64,000 nucleotides of DNA from NCBI RefSeq assembly GCF_003311645.1, contig NZ_QEST01000216.1, positions 1 to 64,000 of the forward strand, given 5' to 3'. This stretch comes from Streptomyces sp. PT12 (GTDB taxonomy: Bacteria > Actinomycetota > Actinomycetes > Streptomycetales > Streptomycetaceae). The first letter of the stretch is position 1, and every line of letters starts with the position of its first letter. This document shows positions 38,622 through 46,931 of the stretch, in pieces. The position numbers and the translations under genes were made by a program. The notes beneath the pieces are model-generated. The model was not told the origin of the DNA and ran no database searches. It saw nothing but the letters and a program-made list of their open reading frames with translations.

Positions 38622-39479
38622 ATGAGGAGCAGCAACCCGGTCTTCACGCGTCGGGGGTTCAGTCGGGACGGTGGCTACGCCGGCTTCAACGCCGGACCGC
38701 AGCCGCAGACCGGGAATCCGTACGCTGGGGCACCGACCAATCCTTACGCGCAGCCGGGGAACCCTTACGCGCAGCCGCAGGTGGGTCCCCAGGGCGGAGC
38801 TGTGCCACCGGCGCCCACGCGCGCCGGCGCGATGACGATCGACAGCGTCGTCTCGCGCACCGCGCTCACGCTGGGCACCGTGGTCGCCGCGGCGACGGTC
38901 GCCTGGGTCACCGACATGCCGGTGGGCCTCGGCGTTCTCTTCGCCCTGGTCGCCCTCGGCCTCGGCCTGTGGCAGTCCTTCAAGCGCGAGGCGTCCCCCG
39001 CGCTGATCCTTTCCTACGCGGTGTTCGAGGGCCTCTTCCTTGGCTCCATCAGCAACGCGATCAACGCTGCCGCGCCAGGCGCGGCGATGCAGGCCGTGAT
39101 CGGCACCATGGCGGTCTTCGCCGGCGTGCTGTTCATGTACAAGCAGCGGATCATCCGGGTCACCACCCGCTTCATGCACTTCGTGATGGCGGCGGCGCTC
39201 GGCTTCATCCTGCTGTCCCTGGTCAACGTCGTGGTCGCCATGATCGGCGGCGGCAACGGCCTGGGCCTGCGGGACGGCGGCCTCGGCGTCGTCTTCGGCA
39301 TCATCGGCGTCGTCCTGGGCGCGTGCTTCCTCGCCCTTGACTTCAAGATGGTCGAGGACGGCATCGCCTATGGCGCCCCGGAGAAGGAGTCCTGGCTGGC
39401 GGCGTTCGGCCTGACCCTGACCCTGGTCTGGATCTACCTCGAGTTCCTGCGCCTGATCGCCATCCTTCAGGGCGACTAA
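38622..39479 (+). CDS. Bax inhibitor-1/YccA family membrane protein
   Basis: The protein has 285 residues from ATG 38622, behind GGAGGAG. The first 75 residues are a Gly/Pro/Gln/Tyr-rich cytoplasmic tail with NPYAQPGNPYAQPQ repeats. About seven membrane helices follow (TLGTVVAAATVAWVTDMPVG onward). The family's VFEGLFLGSISNAIN segment and the C-terminal acidic FKMVEDGIAYGAPEKESW with LVWIYLEFLRL are present. Relatives are proton-sensitive calcium leak channels (BsYetJ type). A function in actinomycetes is not established. Confidence 0.92.
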   Translation: MRSSNPVFTRRGFSRDGGYAGFNAGPQPQTGNPYAGAPTNPYAQPGNPYAQPQVGPQGGAVPPAPTRAGAMTIDSVVSRTALTLGTVVAAATVAWVTDMPVGLGVLFALVALGLGLWQSFKREASPALILSYAVFEGLFLGSISNAINAAAPGAAMQAVIGTMAVFAGVLFMYKQRIIRVTTRFMHFVMAAALGFILLSLVNVVVAMIGGGNGLGLRDGGLGVVFGIIGVVLGACFLALDFKMVEDGIAYGAPEKESWLAAFGLTLTLVWIYLEFLRLIAILQGD

Positions 39480-39512
39480 CGCGCGTGCCGCCCCTGGCGG
39501 CAGGACATCGAC

Positions 39513-39556
39513 ACAGCCGGAAGGGCCCCCGCCGACGCGGGGGCCCTTCCGGCTGT
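39513..39556. terminator. 20-bp perfect stem terminator
   Basis: ACAGCCGGAAGGGCCCCCGC and its exact complement flank the tetraloop CGAC, between the convergent Bax-inhibitor-like and hypothetical genes. It serves both directions. Confidence 0.9.
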
Positions 39557-39571
39557 CCGTATCCCTCGGCG

Positions 39572-39979
39572 TCAGCCGCGCCGCCGGGGCAGCAGCGCCA
39601 GGGCCTCGGCCAACTCCCGCCGCGCCCGCGCCTCCTCGCCCACCGCCCGCAGCGCCTCGGACAGGTCGTGCCCCGCGACCGCGAGTTGGTCGCCCACCGT
39701 GTGGATCCCCGCGTCGGGGAAGGGCCGCGGCGGGAAGCCGGGGCGTTCGAGGCGCTGCGCCCGGTCGGCCAGCGCGCGGGCCAGCGCGAGCGCCTCGGCC
39801 GCCGCGCCCCGGCGCAGCCTGCTCTCCGGCAGGCGCCGCAGCCGGTCCGCCTCGGCGTCGACCGCCGCGTCCAGCGGCCCCGTGTCCACGCCGCCCGCGC
39901 TGCCCACCCCGTCCACCCCGTCCACCCCGTCGTTCACGCTCTCCGCGCCGTCCACGCGCTCCACCGGGCCGCTCCTCAC
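39572..39979 (-). CDS. Hypothetical protein, helical
   Basis: The protein has 135 residues from GTG 39979, which overlaps the stop of the upstream gene (GTGA). The N-terminal 45 residues contain a short GVDGVDGVG repeat. The rest is Ala/Leu/Arg-rich helical sequence (AEALALARALADRAQRLE, then LSEALRAVGEEARARRELAE) with no membrane segment. It is translationally coupled to the membrane protein at 39976-40806 and may partner it. The family is not recognised. Confidence 0.7.
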   Translation of the reverse strand: MRSGPVERVDGAESVNDGVDGVDGVGSAGGVDTGPLDAAVDAEADRLRRLPESRLRRGAAAEALALARALADRAQRLERPGFPPRPFPDAGIHTVGDQLAVAGHDLSEALRAVGEEARARRELAEALALLPRRRG

Positions 39980-40806
39980 TCGCTCAGGTACGACGACGCG
40001 ACCACGCGGTCGGCCAGCAGGTACACGCTGTCCGCGCCGCACGAGAACGTCAGCGCGAACGCCCCCGACACCGCCGAACCACCCATCAGCACCGGGCAGT
40101 CGCCCTCCCGCACCGCCATGGCCAGCCGCTCCGCCGCCTCCTGGTGGCTCGGCGAGAGACACAGCGTCGTGCCGTCGGCGAACAGGAAGATGTCCAGCGT
40201 GCCCAGCGGCCCACGCCGCACGTCCGCGAGCGGCGTGTGCGCGTCCGCGAGGCGCGCCAGCCGGTCGGCCGTGCGCCGGTACTCCTCCGCCTCGCCGCGT
40301 TCCACGGGCTCTCCCGAGAGCGTGAACCCCGGGTGCGACGGGTGGCGGCGCCGGGCCGCGGCCAGCTCGGGCGAATCCCCGCTCCCGGCCTCGGGCTCGC
40401 CACGCTCGCCAGCCGGATAGCCCGAATCGCTCAGCAGATAGCGTTCGAGCAGGGCGTCGAGCAACTCCTCGTCGGCGTCCGCGACCTCGTATCCGAGCCC
40501 GCGCCCGGCGAGCAGCGCCCCTGGACCCTCGTGCTCCCTGGCCTCCTGCTCGGCCCAGTACGCCCGCGCCTCGGCCAGCTCGCGCTCCCGCTCGTCGGCC
40601 AGCGCCTCGGCCACCGCACGCCTGATCTCCTGCGCGGGGATCGCGGCGGGCGCGGGGCGCGCTTCGTCGTCGGCGGCGCGCTCGGCCAGCTCGCCGGTGA
40701 GCGTGGCCAGCTCGGCGCGCAGGTGAAGGGTGGTGCGCAGGGCCATGGCGCCCAGGGCAAGGGCGGTGCCTGTCGCCGCCAGCAGGATCACGGATATGGC
40801 GCTCAC
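39976..40806 (-). CDS. Hypothetical membrane-anchored protein
   Basis: The protein has 276 residues from GTG 40806, chosen for GGGAGCG upstream and the immediate membrane helix (SVILLAATGTALALGAMALR). A coiled-coil stretch follows (RTTLHLRAELATLTGELAER, then ALADERERELAEARAYWAEQ). The second half (residues 130-276, YEVADADEELLDALLERYLL to CGADSVYLLADRVVASSYLSE) looks like a globular cytoplasmic domain. It includes the invariant-looking FLFADGTTLCLSPSHQEAAE. I have a general memory of such proteins in streptomycetes but no function. Confidence 0.75.
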   Translation of the reverse strand: MSAISVILLAATGTALALGAMALRTTLHLRAELATLTGELAERAADDEARPAPAAIPAQEIRRAVAEALADERERELAEARAYWAEQEAREHEGPGALLAGRGLGYEVADADEELLDALLERYLLSDSGYPAGERGEPEAGSGDSPELAAARRRHPSHPGFTLSGEPVERGEAEEYRRTADRLARLADAHTPLADVRRGPLGTLDIFLFADGTTLCLSPSHQEAAERLAMAVREGDCPVLMGGSAVSGAFALTFSCGADSVYLLADRVVASSYLSE

Positions 40807-41053
40807 GGAGTCGCTCCCAGTGCTCTTGGTCCCTGACTTCTTATCCCAGGTTTCCGGGGCGCGGCCACGGCGTGCAGTGCGCAAGGTCATGAATGGGACG
40901 GGTCTTTCGTCCTGAACACGCCCCCCGCACCCCGCCGACCTGCGGCTTCGTCCTGGGTGCCGACATGGATCACATCCCGGGCCCGCTTCGGTATCGCCCG
41001 GATATACCGGGTGACGGGAGTCACTTGTCTACCATGCGCACCGCGCGCCCCGC

Positions 41054-42274
41054 TCAGGAAAGGCGCTCGAGCACCATCGCCATCCCCTGCCCGCCGCCCA
41101 CGCACATCGTCTCCAGGCCGATCTGCTTGTCGTGCCAGCTCAGGGAGTTGATCAACGTGGTGGTGATGCGCGCGCCCGTCATCCCGAAGGGGTGACCCAC
41201 GGCGATGGCCCCGCCGTTGACGTTCAGCCGGTCGAGGTCGATCCCCAGCTCGCGGTAGGACGGGATGACCTGGGCGGCGAACGCCTCGTTGATCTCCACC
41301 AGGTCGATGTCGCCGATGGACATCCCCGCGCGGGCCAGCGCCCTGCGGCTGGCCTCGACCGGGCCAAGGCCCATGATCTCGGGGGAGAGCGCCGAGACGC
41401 CGGTGGAGACGATCCGCGCGAGCGGGGTCAGGCCCAGCTCGCGCGCCCTGGTGTCGGACATCACCACGAGCGCGGCGGCGCCGTCGTTGAGCGGGCAGCA
41501 GTTCCCCGCGGTGACCAGGCCGTCGGGGCGGAACGCGGGCTTTAGGCCCGCCACGCCCTCCAGGGTGACGCCGGGGCGCGGCCCGTCGTCCGCGGCGACC
41601 ACCGTGCCGTCGGGGGTGGTGACGGGGGTGATCTCGCGCTGCCAGAAGCCGTCCGCGATGGCCTTCTCGGCGAGGTTCTGCGAGCGGACGCCGAACGCGT
41701 CCATCTCCTCGCGCGTGACACCCTTCGCGCGCGCCAGGTTCTCGGCGGTCTGGCCCATCGCGATGTAGACGTCGGGGAGTTCGCCGGTGAGCCGAGGGTC
41801 CTCCCAGCCCTGGCCCCCGTGTTCGGCGCGCTCGGCGGTCCTGGCCCCGGCGGCGGCGAACAGGGGGTTGTGGGTGCCGGGCTGGCCGTCGGACGAGCCG
41901 TTCACGCTGCGCGAGACCGTCTCGACGCCCGCCGACACGAAGACGTCGCCCTCCCCGGCCCTGATCGCGTGGAACGCCATCCGCGTGGTCTGCAACGACG
42001 ACGCGCAGTACCGGGTGACCGTGCAGCCCGGCACGTCGTCGAGGCCCAGGGCGACGGTGACCACGCGGGCGAGGTTGTGGCCCTGCTCGCCGCCCGGCAT
42101 GCCGCAGCCGAGCATCACGTCGTCGATGTCGCCCGGGTCGAGCTCAGGCACCCGGTCGAGGGCCGCCCGCACCATGGCGGCGGTCAGGTCGTCAGGGCGC
42201 AGCTCCTTGAGCGATCCCTTGAACGCCCGCCCGATGGGGGAGCGTACGGCGGAGACGATCACTGCTTCTGGCAC
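41054..42274 (-). CDS. Thiolase (acetyl-CoA C-acyltransferase)
   Basis: The protein has 406 residues from GTG 42274 (MPEAVIVSAVRSPIGRAFKG). The acyl-carrying Cys is Cys90 in VTRYCASSLQTTRMA. The His of GGAIAVGHPFGMTGAR and the second Cys in TMCVGGGQGMAMVLERL complete the active site. It catalyses acetyl-CoA condensation or the last step of beta-oxidation; sequence alone does not tell FadA from PhaA type. The gene lies tandem with the SGNH hydrolase gene (66 bp apart). Together with the cystathionine synthase this order is familiar from Streptomyces chromosomes. Confidence 0.95.
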   Translation of the reverse strand: MPEAVIVSAVRSPIGRAFKGSLKELRPDDLTAAMVRAALDRVPELDPGDIDDVMLGCGMPGGEQGHNLARVVTVALGLDDVPGCTVTRYCASSLQTTRMAFHAIRAGEGDVFVSAGVETVSRSVNGSSDGQPGTHNPLFAAAGARTAERAEHGGQGWEDPRLTGELPDVYIAMGQTAENLARAKGVTREEMDAFGVRSQNLAEKAIADGFWQREITPVTTPDGTVVAADDGPRPGVTLEGVAGLKPAFRPDGLVTAGNCCPLNDGAAALVVMSDTRARELGLTPLARIVSTGVSALSPEIMGLGPVEASRRALARAGMSIGDIDLVEINEAFAAQVIPSYRELGIDLDRLNVNGGAIAVGHPFGMTGARITTTLINSLSWHDKQIGLETMCVGGGQGMAMVLERLS

Positions 42275-42340
42275 GGTGCCTCCCGTTGGCTGTGCGGTGG
42301 GCCGCGCCGGGTGCCGGCGCGGCCGTCACGTGCCTGGCTA

Positions 42341-43405
42341 TCACATGGGGGTCATCTCGCGGTCCTGCTGACCCTCTTCGTGACGGCCCTCGTCCTGGTG
42401 CTCGGGGTGCCGCTCCTCCTCGGGGAGCGGGCGGCGCCTGCGCCGGCGCATCAGCGCCCAGGGCGCGCGCCTGCCGCCCGAGTCCGCCGCGCTCACCTCC
42501 GTGCCGCTCTCGGACGCCGCGCGCACCGCCGCGGCCGCCACGGGGAGCAGCCGCTCGCGCCGCCTGGCCTCGGCCCGCTCCTCGGCGGGCCACGCGGCCA
42601 CCGCGTCGCACACCGTGGGCAGCAGCGCCATCGCGGCCGTGGCATAGCCGTCCGCCGAGGGGTGGTAGCGGTCGGGGCCGAACAACTCCCGTGGATTCGC
42701 GGCGAATTCGGGCCCGAGCAGCGCCCCGAGCGACACCGTCCTGCCGCCGAGCTCGACCACTGCGATGGTCTGCGCCGCGGCCAGCTGCCGGCACAGGCGT
42801 CGCGCGATCCACCGCAGCGGCTGCCCGATCGGCTCGACGGACCCCAGGTCGGGGCAGGTCCCCACGACGACCTGGCAGCCCGCGGTGCGCAGCCTGGCCA
42901 CCGCCTCGGCCAGGTGCTTGACGGAACGCGCCGGGGGAACGCGCCCGGTGATGTCGTTGGCGCCGATGATGATCACGCACACATCCGGCACGGGCGCCCG
43001 GCCCGGCTCGGTCAGCAGGAGCGACACCTGCCGCTCCAGGTCGGACGACTCGGCGCCCGAGAGCGCGACGCTGTGCAACTCGACGGGGCGCTCGGACACC
43101 GCGGCGAGCCCCGAGGCGAGCAACGCGCCCGGCGTCTGCCCCGCGCGCCGCACTCCGAGGCCCACCGCCGTCGAGTCGCCCAGCATCGCAAGCCGCCAGG
43201 GCGGCCCCGGCGCTGACGCGAACGCCGTTCCGTAAATGCCCTCGGCCACCGGTGGCTCCTCGTCGGTGCCCTTGCCGACGCGCCAGCGCGTGTACCGCAC
43301 CTCGGTGAGCACCAGGCCGGCCGCCGCGCCGCCGAGCAGCCCGAGCCCCCCGCCGCCGTACGCCGCGGCGGTCGCGATCCTTCGCGCCACCCTCGCCCTC
43401 GACAT
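42341..43405 (-). CDS. SGNH/GDSL-type esterase, membrane-anchored
   Basis: The protein has 354 residues from ATG 43405 (MSRARVARRIATAAAYGGGG); the much longer open frame upstream is the shadow of the cystathionine synthase gene. A hydrophobic N-terminal segment (about 12-36) could be a signal anchor. The catalytic blocks are WRLAMLGDSTAVGLGVRRAG (block I, Ser), LSGAESSDL (block II, Gly), IIIGANDITGRV (block III, Asn) and FGPDRYHPSADGYATAA (block V, Asp-x-x-His). Substrates of this group are lipids or acylated glycans. The C-terminus from residue 320 is Arg/Glu/His-rich low complexity. The start is divergent from the cystathionine synthase gene. Confidence 0.9.
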   Translation of the reverse strand: MSRARVARRIATAAAYGGGGLGLLGGAAAGLVLTEVRYTRWRVGKGTDEEPPVAEGIYGTAFASAPGPPWRLAMLGDSTAVGLGVRRAGQTPGALLASGLAAVSERPVELHSVALSGAESSDLERQVSLLLTEPGRAPVPDVCVIIIGANDITGRVPPARSVKHLAEAVARLRTAGCQVVVGTCPDLGSVEPIGQPLRWIARRLCRQLAAAQTIAVVELGGRTVSLGALLGPEFAANPRELFGPDRYHPSADGYATAAMALLPTVCDAVAAWPAEERAEARRRERLLPVAAAAVRAASESGTEVSAADSGGRRAPWALMRRRRRRPLPEEERHPEHQDEGRHEEGQQDREMTPM

Positions 43406-43555
43406 CCGCGTTCCACGCCTCCCGTCCGTGCCGTGCCTCCACTTGTGTCGTGCCCAGCGCGGCCCGCCGCGCAACGCAATAGGGTTCAAGCTCCGGTGGG
43501 CGGAAGAACCCGTCCCCACCCCGTCCCCAGTGAATCCCTGAGGTCCGGAGAACCA

Positions 43556-44938
43556 GTGCAGTATTACGAGTCGATGATCGACCTTGTCGGCAATACCCCG
43601 TTGGTCAAGCTCTCGGCGGTGACGGAGGGCATCTCCGCCACCGTGCTGGCCAAGGTGGAGTACTTCAACCCCGGCGGTTCCGTGAAGGACCGGATCGCGC
43701 TGCGGATGATCGAGGCGGCCGAGCGGTCGGGCGAGCTGCGCCCCGGTGGCGTCATCGTGGAGCCCACGTCGGGCAACACCGGCGTCGGCCTGGCGATCGT
43801 GGCCCAGCGCAAGGGCTACCGCTGCGTGTTCGTCTGCCCTGACAAGGTGTCCCTTGACAAGATCAACACCCTGCGCGCCTATGGCGCCGAGGTCGTCGTG
43901 TGCCCCACCGCCGTCGACCCCGAGCACCCGGACTCGTACTACAACGTCTCCGACCGGCTGGTCAGGGAGACGCCGGGCGCCTGGAAGCCCGACCAGTACA
44001 GCAACCCGGAGAACCCCAGGTCCCACTACGAGACCACGGGCCCCGAGCTGTGGCGGCAGACCGAGGGCCGCGTCACCCACTTCGTCGCGGGCGTCGGCAC
44101 CGGGGGCACGATCACCGGGACGGGGCGCTACCTCAAGGAGGTGAGCGAGGGTCGCGTCCAGGTCATCGGCGCCGACCCCGAGGGCTCGGTCTACTCGGGC
44201 GGCTCGGGCCGCCCCTACCTGGTGGAGGGCGTCGGCGAGGACTTCTGGCCGACCGCCTATGACCCCGATGTCGCCGACGAGATCGTCGCCGTCTCCGACA
44301 AGGACTCCTTCCGCATGACCCGCCGCCTGGCCAGGGAGGAGGGCCTTCTGGTGGGCGGCTCGTGCGGCATGGCGGTCGTCGGCGCGCTCACCGTCGCGCG
44401 GCGGCTCGGGCCTGACGACGTCGTGGTGGTCCTGCTGCCCGACGGCGGCCGCGGCTACCTCAGCAAGATCTTCAACGACGAGTGGATGGCCGACTACGGC
44501 TTCCTCGAGGACGGCGGCCCGCAGACGCGCGTGGCGGATGTGCTGCGCGGCAAGGAGGGCGGCATGCCGTCGCTCGTCCACATGCACCCCGACGAGACGG
44601 TCGGGGCGGCGATCGACGTGCTGCGCGAGTACGCCGTCTCGCAGATGCCGGTGGTCAAGCCGGGCGCGGGGCACCCGGACGTGATGGCCGCGGAGATCGT
44701 GGGCTCGGTGGTCGAACGCGAGCTGCTGGACGCGCTGTTCACGCAGCGGGCGGCGCTGGACGACCCGCTGGAGAAGCACATGAGCGCGCCGCTCCCGCAC
44801 GTCGGGTCGGGCGAGCCGGTGGGTGACCTGATGGCCGTCCTCAAGGGCGCGGACGCGGCGGTGGTGCTGGTGGAGGGCAAGCCCACGGGCGTCGTCAGCC
44901 GCCAGGACCTGCTGGCGTTCCTGGCCGGGGAGAGGTGA
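43556..44938 (+). CDS. cbs: Cystathionine beta-synthase
   Basis: The protein has 460 residues from GTG 43556 with GGAG seven bases upstream. The fold-type II PLP domain covers residues 1-325: Schiff-base Lys in YFNPGGSVKDRIALRM, VEPTSGNTGVGLAIVA, the phosphate loop VGTGGTITGTGRYLK, and VGGSCGMAVVGAL. Two CBS repeats follow (MHPDETVGAAIDVLREYAVS, and HVGSGEPVGDLMAVLKGADA). It condenses serine and homocysteine in transsulfuration and may be regulated through the CBS pair. Length fits actinobacterial enzymes without the N-terminal heme domain. Nothing unusual was seen. Confidence 0.95.
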   Translation: MQYYESMIDLVGNTPLVKLSAVTEGISATVLAKVEYFNPGGSVKDRIALRMIEAAERSGELRPGGVIVEPTSGNTGVGLAIVAQRKGYRCVFVCPDKVSLDKINTLRAYGAEVVVCPTAVDPEHPDSYYNVSDRLVRETPGAWKPDQYSNPENPRSHYETTGPELWRQTEGRVTHFVAGVGTGGTITGTGRYLKEVSEGRVQVIGADPEGSVYSGGSGRPYLVEGVGEDFWPTAYDPDVADEIVAVSDKDSFRMTRRLAREEGLLVGGSCGMAVVGALTVARRLGPDDVVVVLLPDGGRGYLSKIFNDEWMADYGFLEDGGPQTRVADVLRGKEGGMPSLVHMHPDETVGAAIDVLREYAVSQMPVVKPGAGHPDVMAAEIVGSVVERELLDALFTQRAALDDPLEKHMSAPLPHVGSGEPVGDLMAVLKGADAAVVLVEGKPTGVVSRQDLLAFLAGER

Positions 44939-45257
44939 CGCGGGGGCGCGGGCCGCTGGCCGGGGGCGCGGGTGGCGCGCGGGGGCGCGCGTCGCGCGGG
45001 GAGAAATAGCGACGTGGCGTAAGAGATCCTGAAGTGTCACGGCCGGGCAACGCGTCGTTAACACCGCTCCGGCAGAGTTCTGGGTGTCGGCACCAGAGAC
45101 CTCCGGAGCGGCTCCCGGACCTCCCTGGTCGCCCGGACGCGAGGCCCCGACCCGGCCCGCGTCCCCGCGGGGACCGCCGTCGTCCCGCCCCTGGCGCTCG
45201 CGCCGGGGTGCGGCGGTCCCCGCCAACCTCTCCCCGCCGCCCGGCCCCGACCCCGGC
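44939..45257. other. Gene-free GC-rich stretch
   Basis: It begins with repeated GGGGGCGCGGG-type runs after the cbs stop. No gene or clear regulatory site was found. It separates cbs from the convergent small membrane protein gene. Confidence 0.6.
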
Positions 45258-45698
45258 TCAGTCCCAGCCCTCGCGGTCGCCGCCGCCCAGGCCCCGGCGC
45301 AGCACGTCGCGCCCCGCGTAGCAGGCGTTCACCCCGACGATGCCGCCCCAGCAGATCAGCAGCCCGGCGAGCCCCGTCTGCACGGCGGCGATGGCGGACA
45401 GCGGTATCGCGAGCACGAGCGACAGCGCGGCCAGGCCGAACGCGGGCCCCGGGCCGCCGCCCTCGTCACCGGCCGCCGGGGAACGCCCGCCGCGCGCGAT
45501 CACCATCTGCTGCTCCGCGAGCTGCCGACGCACCCGCTTGTCGACCGTGCTGTCGATGTGCTGCTCCACTTTCTCAAGGAAGGACTCCACGAGCTCCGTC
45601 TCGTAGGTCTCGCCCAGCTCCTTGCGAGTCTGCACGGCGGCCTCGAGATCCCGCTTGAGATCGGAGTCCTGGTTTAGGTCGGCGTCTCGGCCACTCAT
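45258..45698 (-). CDS. Conserved hypothetical membrane protein
   Basis: The protein has 146 residues from ATG 45698 (MSGRDADLNQDSDLKRDLEA); an ATG one codon upstream is too near the ribosome site GGTGAAAG. The first 70 residues form an acidic helical region (VESFLEKVEQHIDSTVDKRV). Two membrane helices follow (PAFGLAALSLVLAIPLSAIA and TGLAGLLICWGGIVGVNACY). The protein type is widespread in Streptomyces, from memory, with no known function. It is divergent from the RpiR regulator with only 79 bp between starts. Confidence 0.8.
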   Translation of the reverse strand: MSGRDADLNQDSDLKRDLEAAVQTRKELGETYETELVESFLEKVEQHIDSTVDKRVRRQLAEQQMVIARGGRSPAAGDEGGGPGPAFGLAALSLVLAIPLSAIAAVQTGLAGLLICWGGIVGVNACYAGRDVLRRGLGGGDREGWD

Positions 45699-45764
45699 CA
45701 TGACTTTCACCGTACGGGTAGCTGCCCCCCTTGACACTAGGGGTAGCCCCCCAATTCCGGCGCA

Positions 45765-45770
45765 TAGAAT
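45765..45770 (+). promoter_or_regulatory. -10 element suggesting a leaderless transcript
   Basis: TAGAAT ends seven bases before the ATG at 45778, and no Shine-Dalgarno is present. This spacing is typical of leaderless actinomycete genes. A GGGGTAGCCCC palindrome (45740-45750) upstream may be a regulatory site. Confidence 0.5.
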
Positions 45771-45777
45771 CTGCCGG

Positions 45778-46638
45778 ATGAGCGAGGCGAGCGCACGGCT
45801 GGCGGCGCTGTTCGACGGCCATCGGCTGACCCCCACCCAGCGGCGCATCGCCCAGTGCGTGCTGCGGGCGGGCGACGAGGCGCCGTTCCTCTCCAGCGTC
45901 GAGCTGGCCGAGCGGGCCGGGGTCAGCCAGCCTTCGGTGACCCGCTTCGCGGTGGCGCTCGGCTTCGACGGCTACCCCGCGCTGCGGCGGCGGCTGCGCG
46001 AGCGCCTGCGGAACGGCAAGGGCGTCGCCGCCGAAGGGCCGGGGCCCGCCGAGCCGGTCAACGCCCACCAGCGGGCCGTCCTCGCCGAGATCGACCACCT
46101 GCGGCTGCTCGCCGCGGCCCTCGCCGAGCCCGATCTGACCGACCGGATCGCCGAGGCCGGGCGGCTGCTCGCCCGCTCGCGCCCGCTGCCGGTCCTCGGC
46201 CTGCGGGCGGCGGCGGCCGAGGCGTACGGCTTCGCCTACTTCGCGGCCAAGGTCCACCCGGACGTGCGGCTGCTCGACACGGGCGGCTCGGTGCTGATCG
46301 ACCGCATCGAGGCGGCGGCCGAGGCGGGCGCGGGCGCGCTGCTGTGCTTCGCGCTGCCGCGCCACCCGCGCGAGGTGGGCGACGCGCTCGACGCGGCGCG
46401 GGGCGCCGGGCTGCGGGTGGTGACGGTGGCCGACAGCGCGGTGGCGCCCGTGGCGCACCCCGACGACCTGCTGCTCTCGGCCCCGGTGAGCACGGCGTTG
46501 TCGTTCGACACGGCGTGCGGGCCGCTGCTGCTTGGCCGCCTGGTGCTCGAGGCGCTGTGTGACGCCCTGCCGGACGCCCAGCCGCGCCTCGACCACTTCG
46601 ACGTCCGCGCGGCGGAGCGCGGCCTGTTCCTGGAGTGA
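45778..46638 (+). CDS. MurR/RpiR-family transcriptional regulator
   Basis: The protein has 286 residues from ATG 45778. The RpiR-type helix-turn-helix covers residues 1-80 (LTPTQRRIAQCVLRAGDEAP, LAERAGVSQPSVTRFAVALG). The SIS sugar-phosphate-isomerase-like domain covers 110-260, with LPVLGLRAAAAEAYGFAYFA and LLCFALPRHPREVGDALDAA. Regulators of this family usually repress catabolic genes and sense phosphorylated sugars or other small effectors. It is encoded upstream of the hut genes and is the best candidate to bind the TGAA/TTCA palindromes at the hutU promoter; the family binds AT-rich palindromes of this kind. The ligand and role are inferred from context. Confidence 0.92.
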   Translation: MSEASARLAALFDGHRLTPTQRRIAQCVLRAGDEAPFLSSVELAERAGVSQPSVTRFAVALGFDGYPALRRRLRERLRNGKGVAAEGPGPAEPVNAHQRAVLAEIDHLRLLAAALAEPDLTDRIAEAGRLLARSRPLPVLGLRAAAAEAYGFAYFAAKVHPDVRLLDTGGSVLIDRIEAAAEAGAGALLCFALPRHPREVGDALDAARGAGLRVVTVADSAVAPVAHPDDLLLSAPVSTALSFDTACGPLLLGRLVLEALCDALPDAQPRLDHFDVRAAERGLFLE

Positions 46639-46931
46639 GGCCCCCGCTGGCGCGGTGCCCGGGGTATTCGCCCGCCCCTGGGGCGGGGCGGCCGAGGTCG
46701 TGGAGGGCGGGGGCCACGCGCCGGTGCGCCGCGGAGCGCCCGGGGTGCGGCGGGCGCCGTGTGCCACCGGCTCCACGCCCGCCACCGCGAAGCGGTGTCC
46801 AGGGCTCCTGCCCGCGCCGTCCTGCCCGCGCCGTCCTCCCCGAGCGGTGCTCCTCGCGACGTGAGTCGGCCATTCCGCGCCGCGGTGCGCGCGGCCGTTG
46901 TCCGACGGCCTTCGGCGGGCACGCGGTGCGT

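Noticed and set aside
43406-45226. N-terminal extension of the SGNH hydrolase frame to 961 codons
   Set aside because: The upstream part is antisense to cystathionine beta-synthase; the hydrolase starts at 43405 with a membrane segment.
45731-45736. TTGACA as the -35 of the RpiR gene
   Set aside because: It is 28 bases from the TAGAAT -10, far outside the usual 16-19 bp spacing.
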